From Acidimicrobiales bacterium (GTDB taxonomy: Bacteria > Actinomycetota > Acidimicrobiia > Acidimicrobiales > Palsa-688): 14,797 bases of DNA. The notes beneath the pieces were generated by a model, which worked only from the letters and a program-made list of their open reading frames with translations, was not told where the DNA came from and did no database searches. The DNA is taken from positions 1 through 14,797 of the forward strand of contig JAFAWZ010000171.1 in the NCBI GenBank assembly GCA_019241495.1, written 5' to 3'. Position 1 is the first letter of the stretch. Each line of letters opens with the position of its first letter. Shown in pieces: positions 14,651-14,797 of this stretch. The translations under genes were made by a program, and so were the position numbers.

Positions 14651-14797
14651 GAGGTGGCCCCCCGGCGCAGGTACTCCTCGACATCGCCGAGCCCCACGAC
14701 ATCGCCGTACTTGGCATCCATGTCGAACAGGCTCATGAAATGCGGCACGACGGCCCGATCACCGACCGCCTCTTCCACCACGATCGTCTTGAAGCCG
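14647..14797 (-). CDS. Isochorismatase-family cysteine hydrolase, C-terminal fragment
   Basis: The minus strand encodes 50 codons ending at TAA (14649-14647), open to the window edge. The peptide starts GFKTIVVEEAVGDRAVVPH, then SLFDMDAKYGDVVGLGDVEEYL. This is the C-terminal signature of isochorismatase-like hydrolases: strand, E/D-AVGDR, helix with LFDMDAKY, then the D-V-V strand. The catalytic Asp, Lys and Cys lie in the missing part. Its stop overlaps the SDR stop (TTAG, 14647-14650) tail to tail. Members hydrolyse amides, enol ethers or carbamates; the reaction here is open. Confidence 0.75.
   Translation of the reverse strand, partial: GFKTIVVEEAVGDRAVVPHFMSLFDMDAKYGDVVGLGDVEEYLRRGATS

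Overview
The window reads as chromosomal DNA from a GC-rich actinobacterium. The evidence is strong G/C bias at third codon positions, several GTG starts, two F420-type luciferase-like (LLM) oxidoreductases, many acyl-CoA enzymes, and two genes whose -10-like hexamer sits six bases before the start codon (leaderless style). The gene style recalls Acidimicrobiia or mycobacterial relatives, but this is an impression, not a placement. No rRNA, tRNA, CRISPR array, insertion sequence or phage gene was seen, and no transcription regulator gene.

Layout. An acyl-CoA dehydrogenase of the ACAD10/11 type lies on the minus strand (140-1360). It is divergent, across a 357-base regulatory gap with inverted repeats, from a plus-strand run: acyl-CoA ligase (1718-3289), nitronate monooxygenase-family flavoprotein (3339-4472), second acyl-CoA ligase (4506-6122), amidohydrolase-2 family hydrolase (6172-7386), and a stand-alone Zn-ribbon/OB-fold DUF35 protein (7414-7803). 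A minus-strand LLM oxidoreductase (7826-8905) follows. A second plus-strand run then starts: Ltp2-like thiolase-fold protein lacking the thiolase cysteine (9015-10178), aldo/keto reductase (10279-11256), F420-type LLM oxidoreductase (11261-12157) and an AHL-lactonase-like metallo-hydrolase (12168-12950). Next come a minus-strand SDR broken by a one-base frameshift (12952-13697), a divergent intact SDR (13766-14650), and the C-terminal 50 codons of an isochorismatase-family hydrolase (14647-14797, minus) cut by the window edge.

How the genes may work together (inference). Ligases load a carboxylic acid onto CoA, the dehydrogenase makes the enoyl-CoA, and the Ltp2-like protein with the DUF35 protein could cleave a beta-hydroxyacyl-CoA by retro-aldol chemistry, as in steroid side-chain removal. 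The SDRs, AKR and LLM enzymes would supply alcohol/ketone and F420 or flavin redox steps. The two metal hydrolases could open lactones or rings. No MaoC or crotonase hydratase is visible, so one step must be encoded elsewhere. The whole looks like an accessory catabolic island for a bulky or branched acid whose identity cannot be read from sequence.
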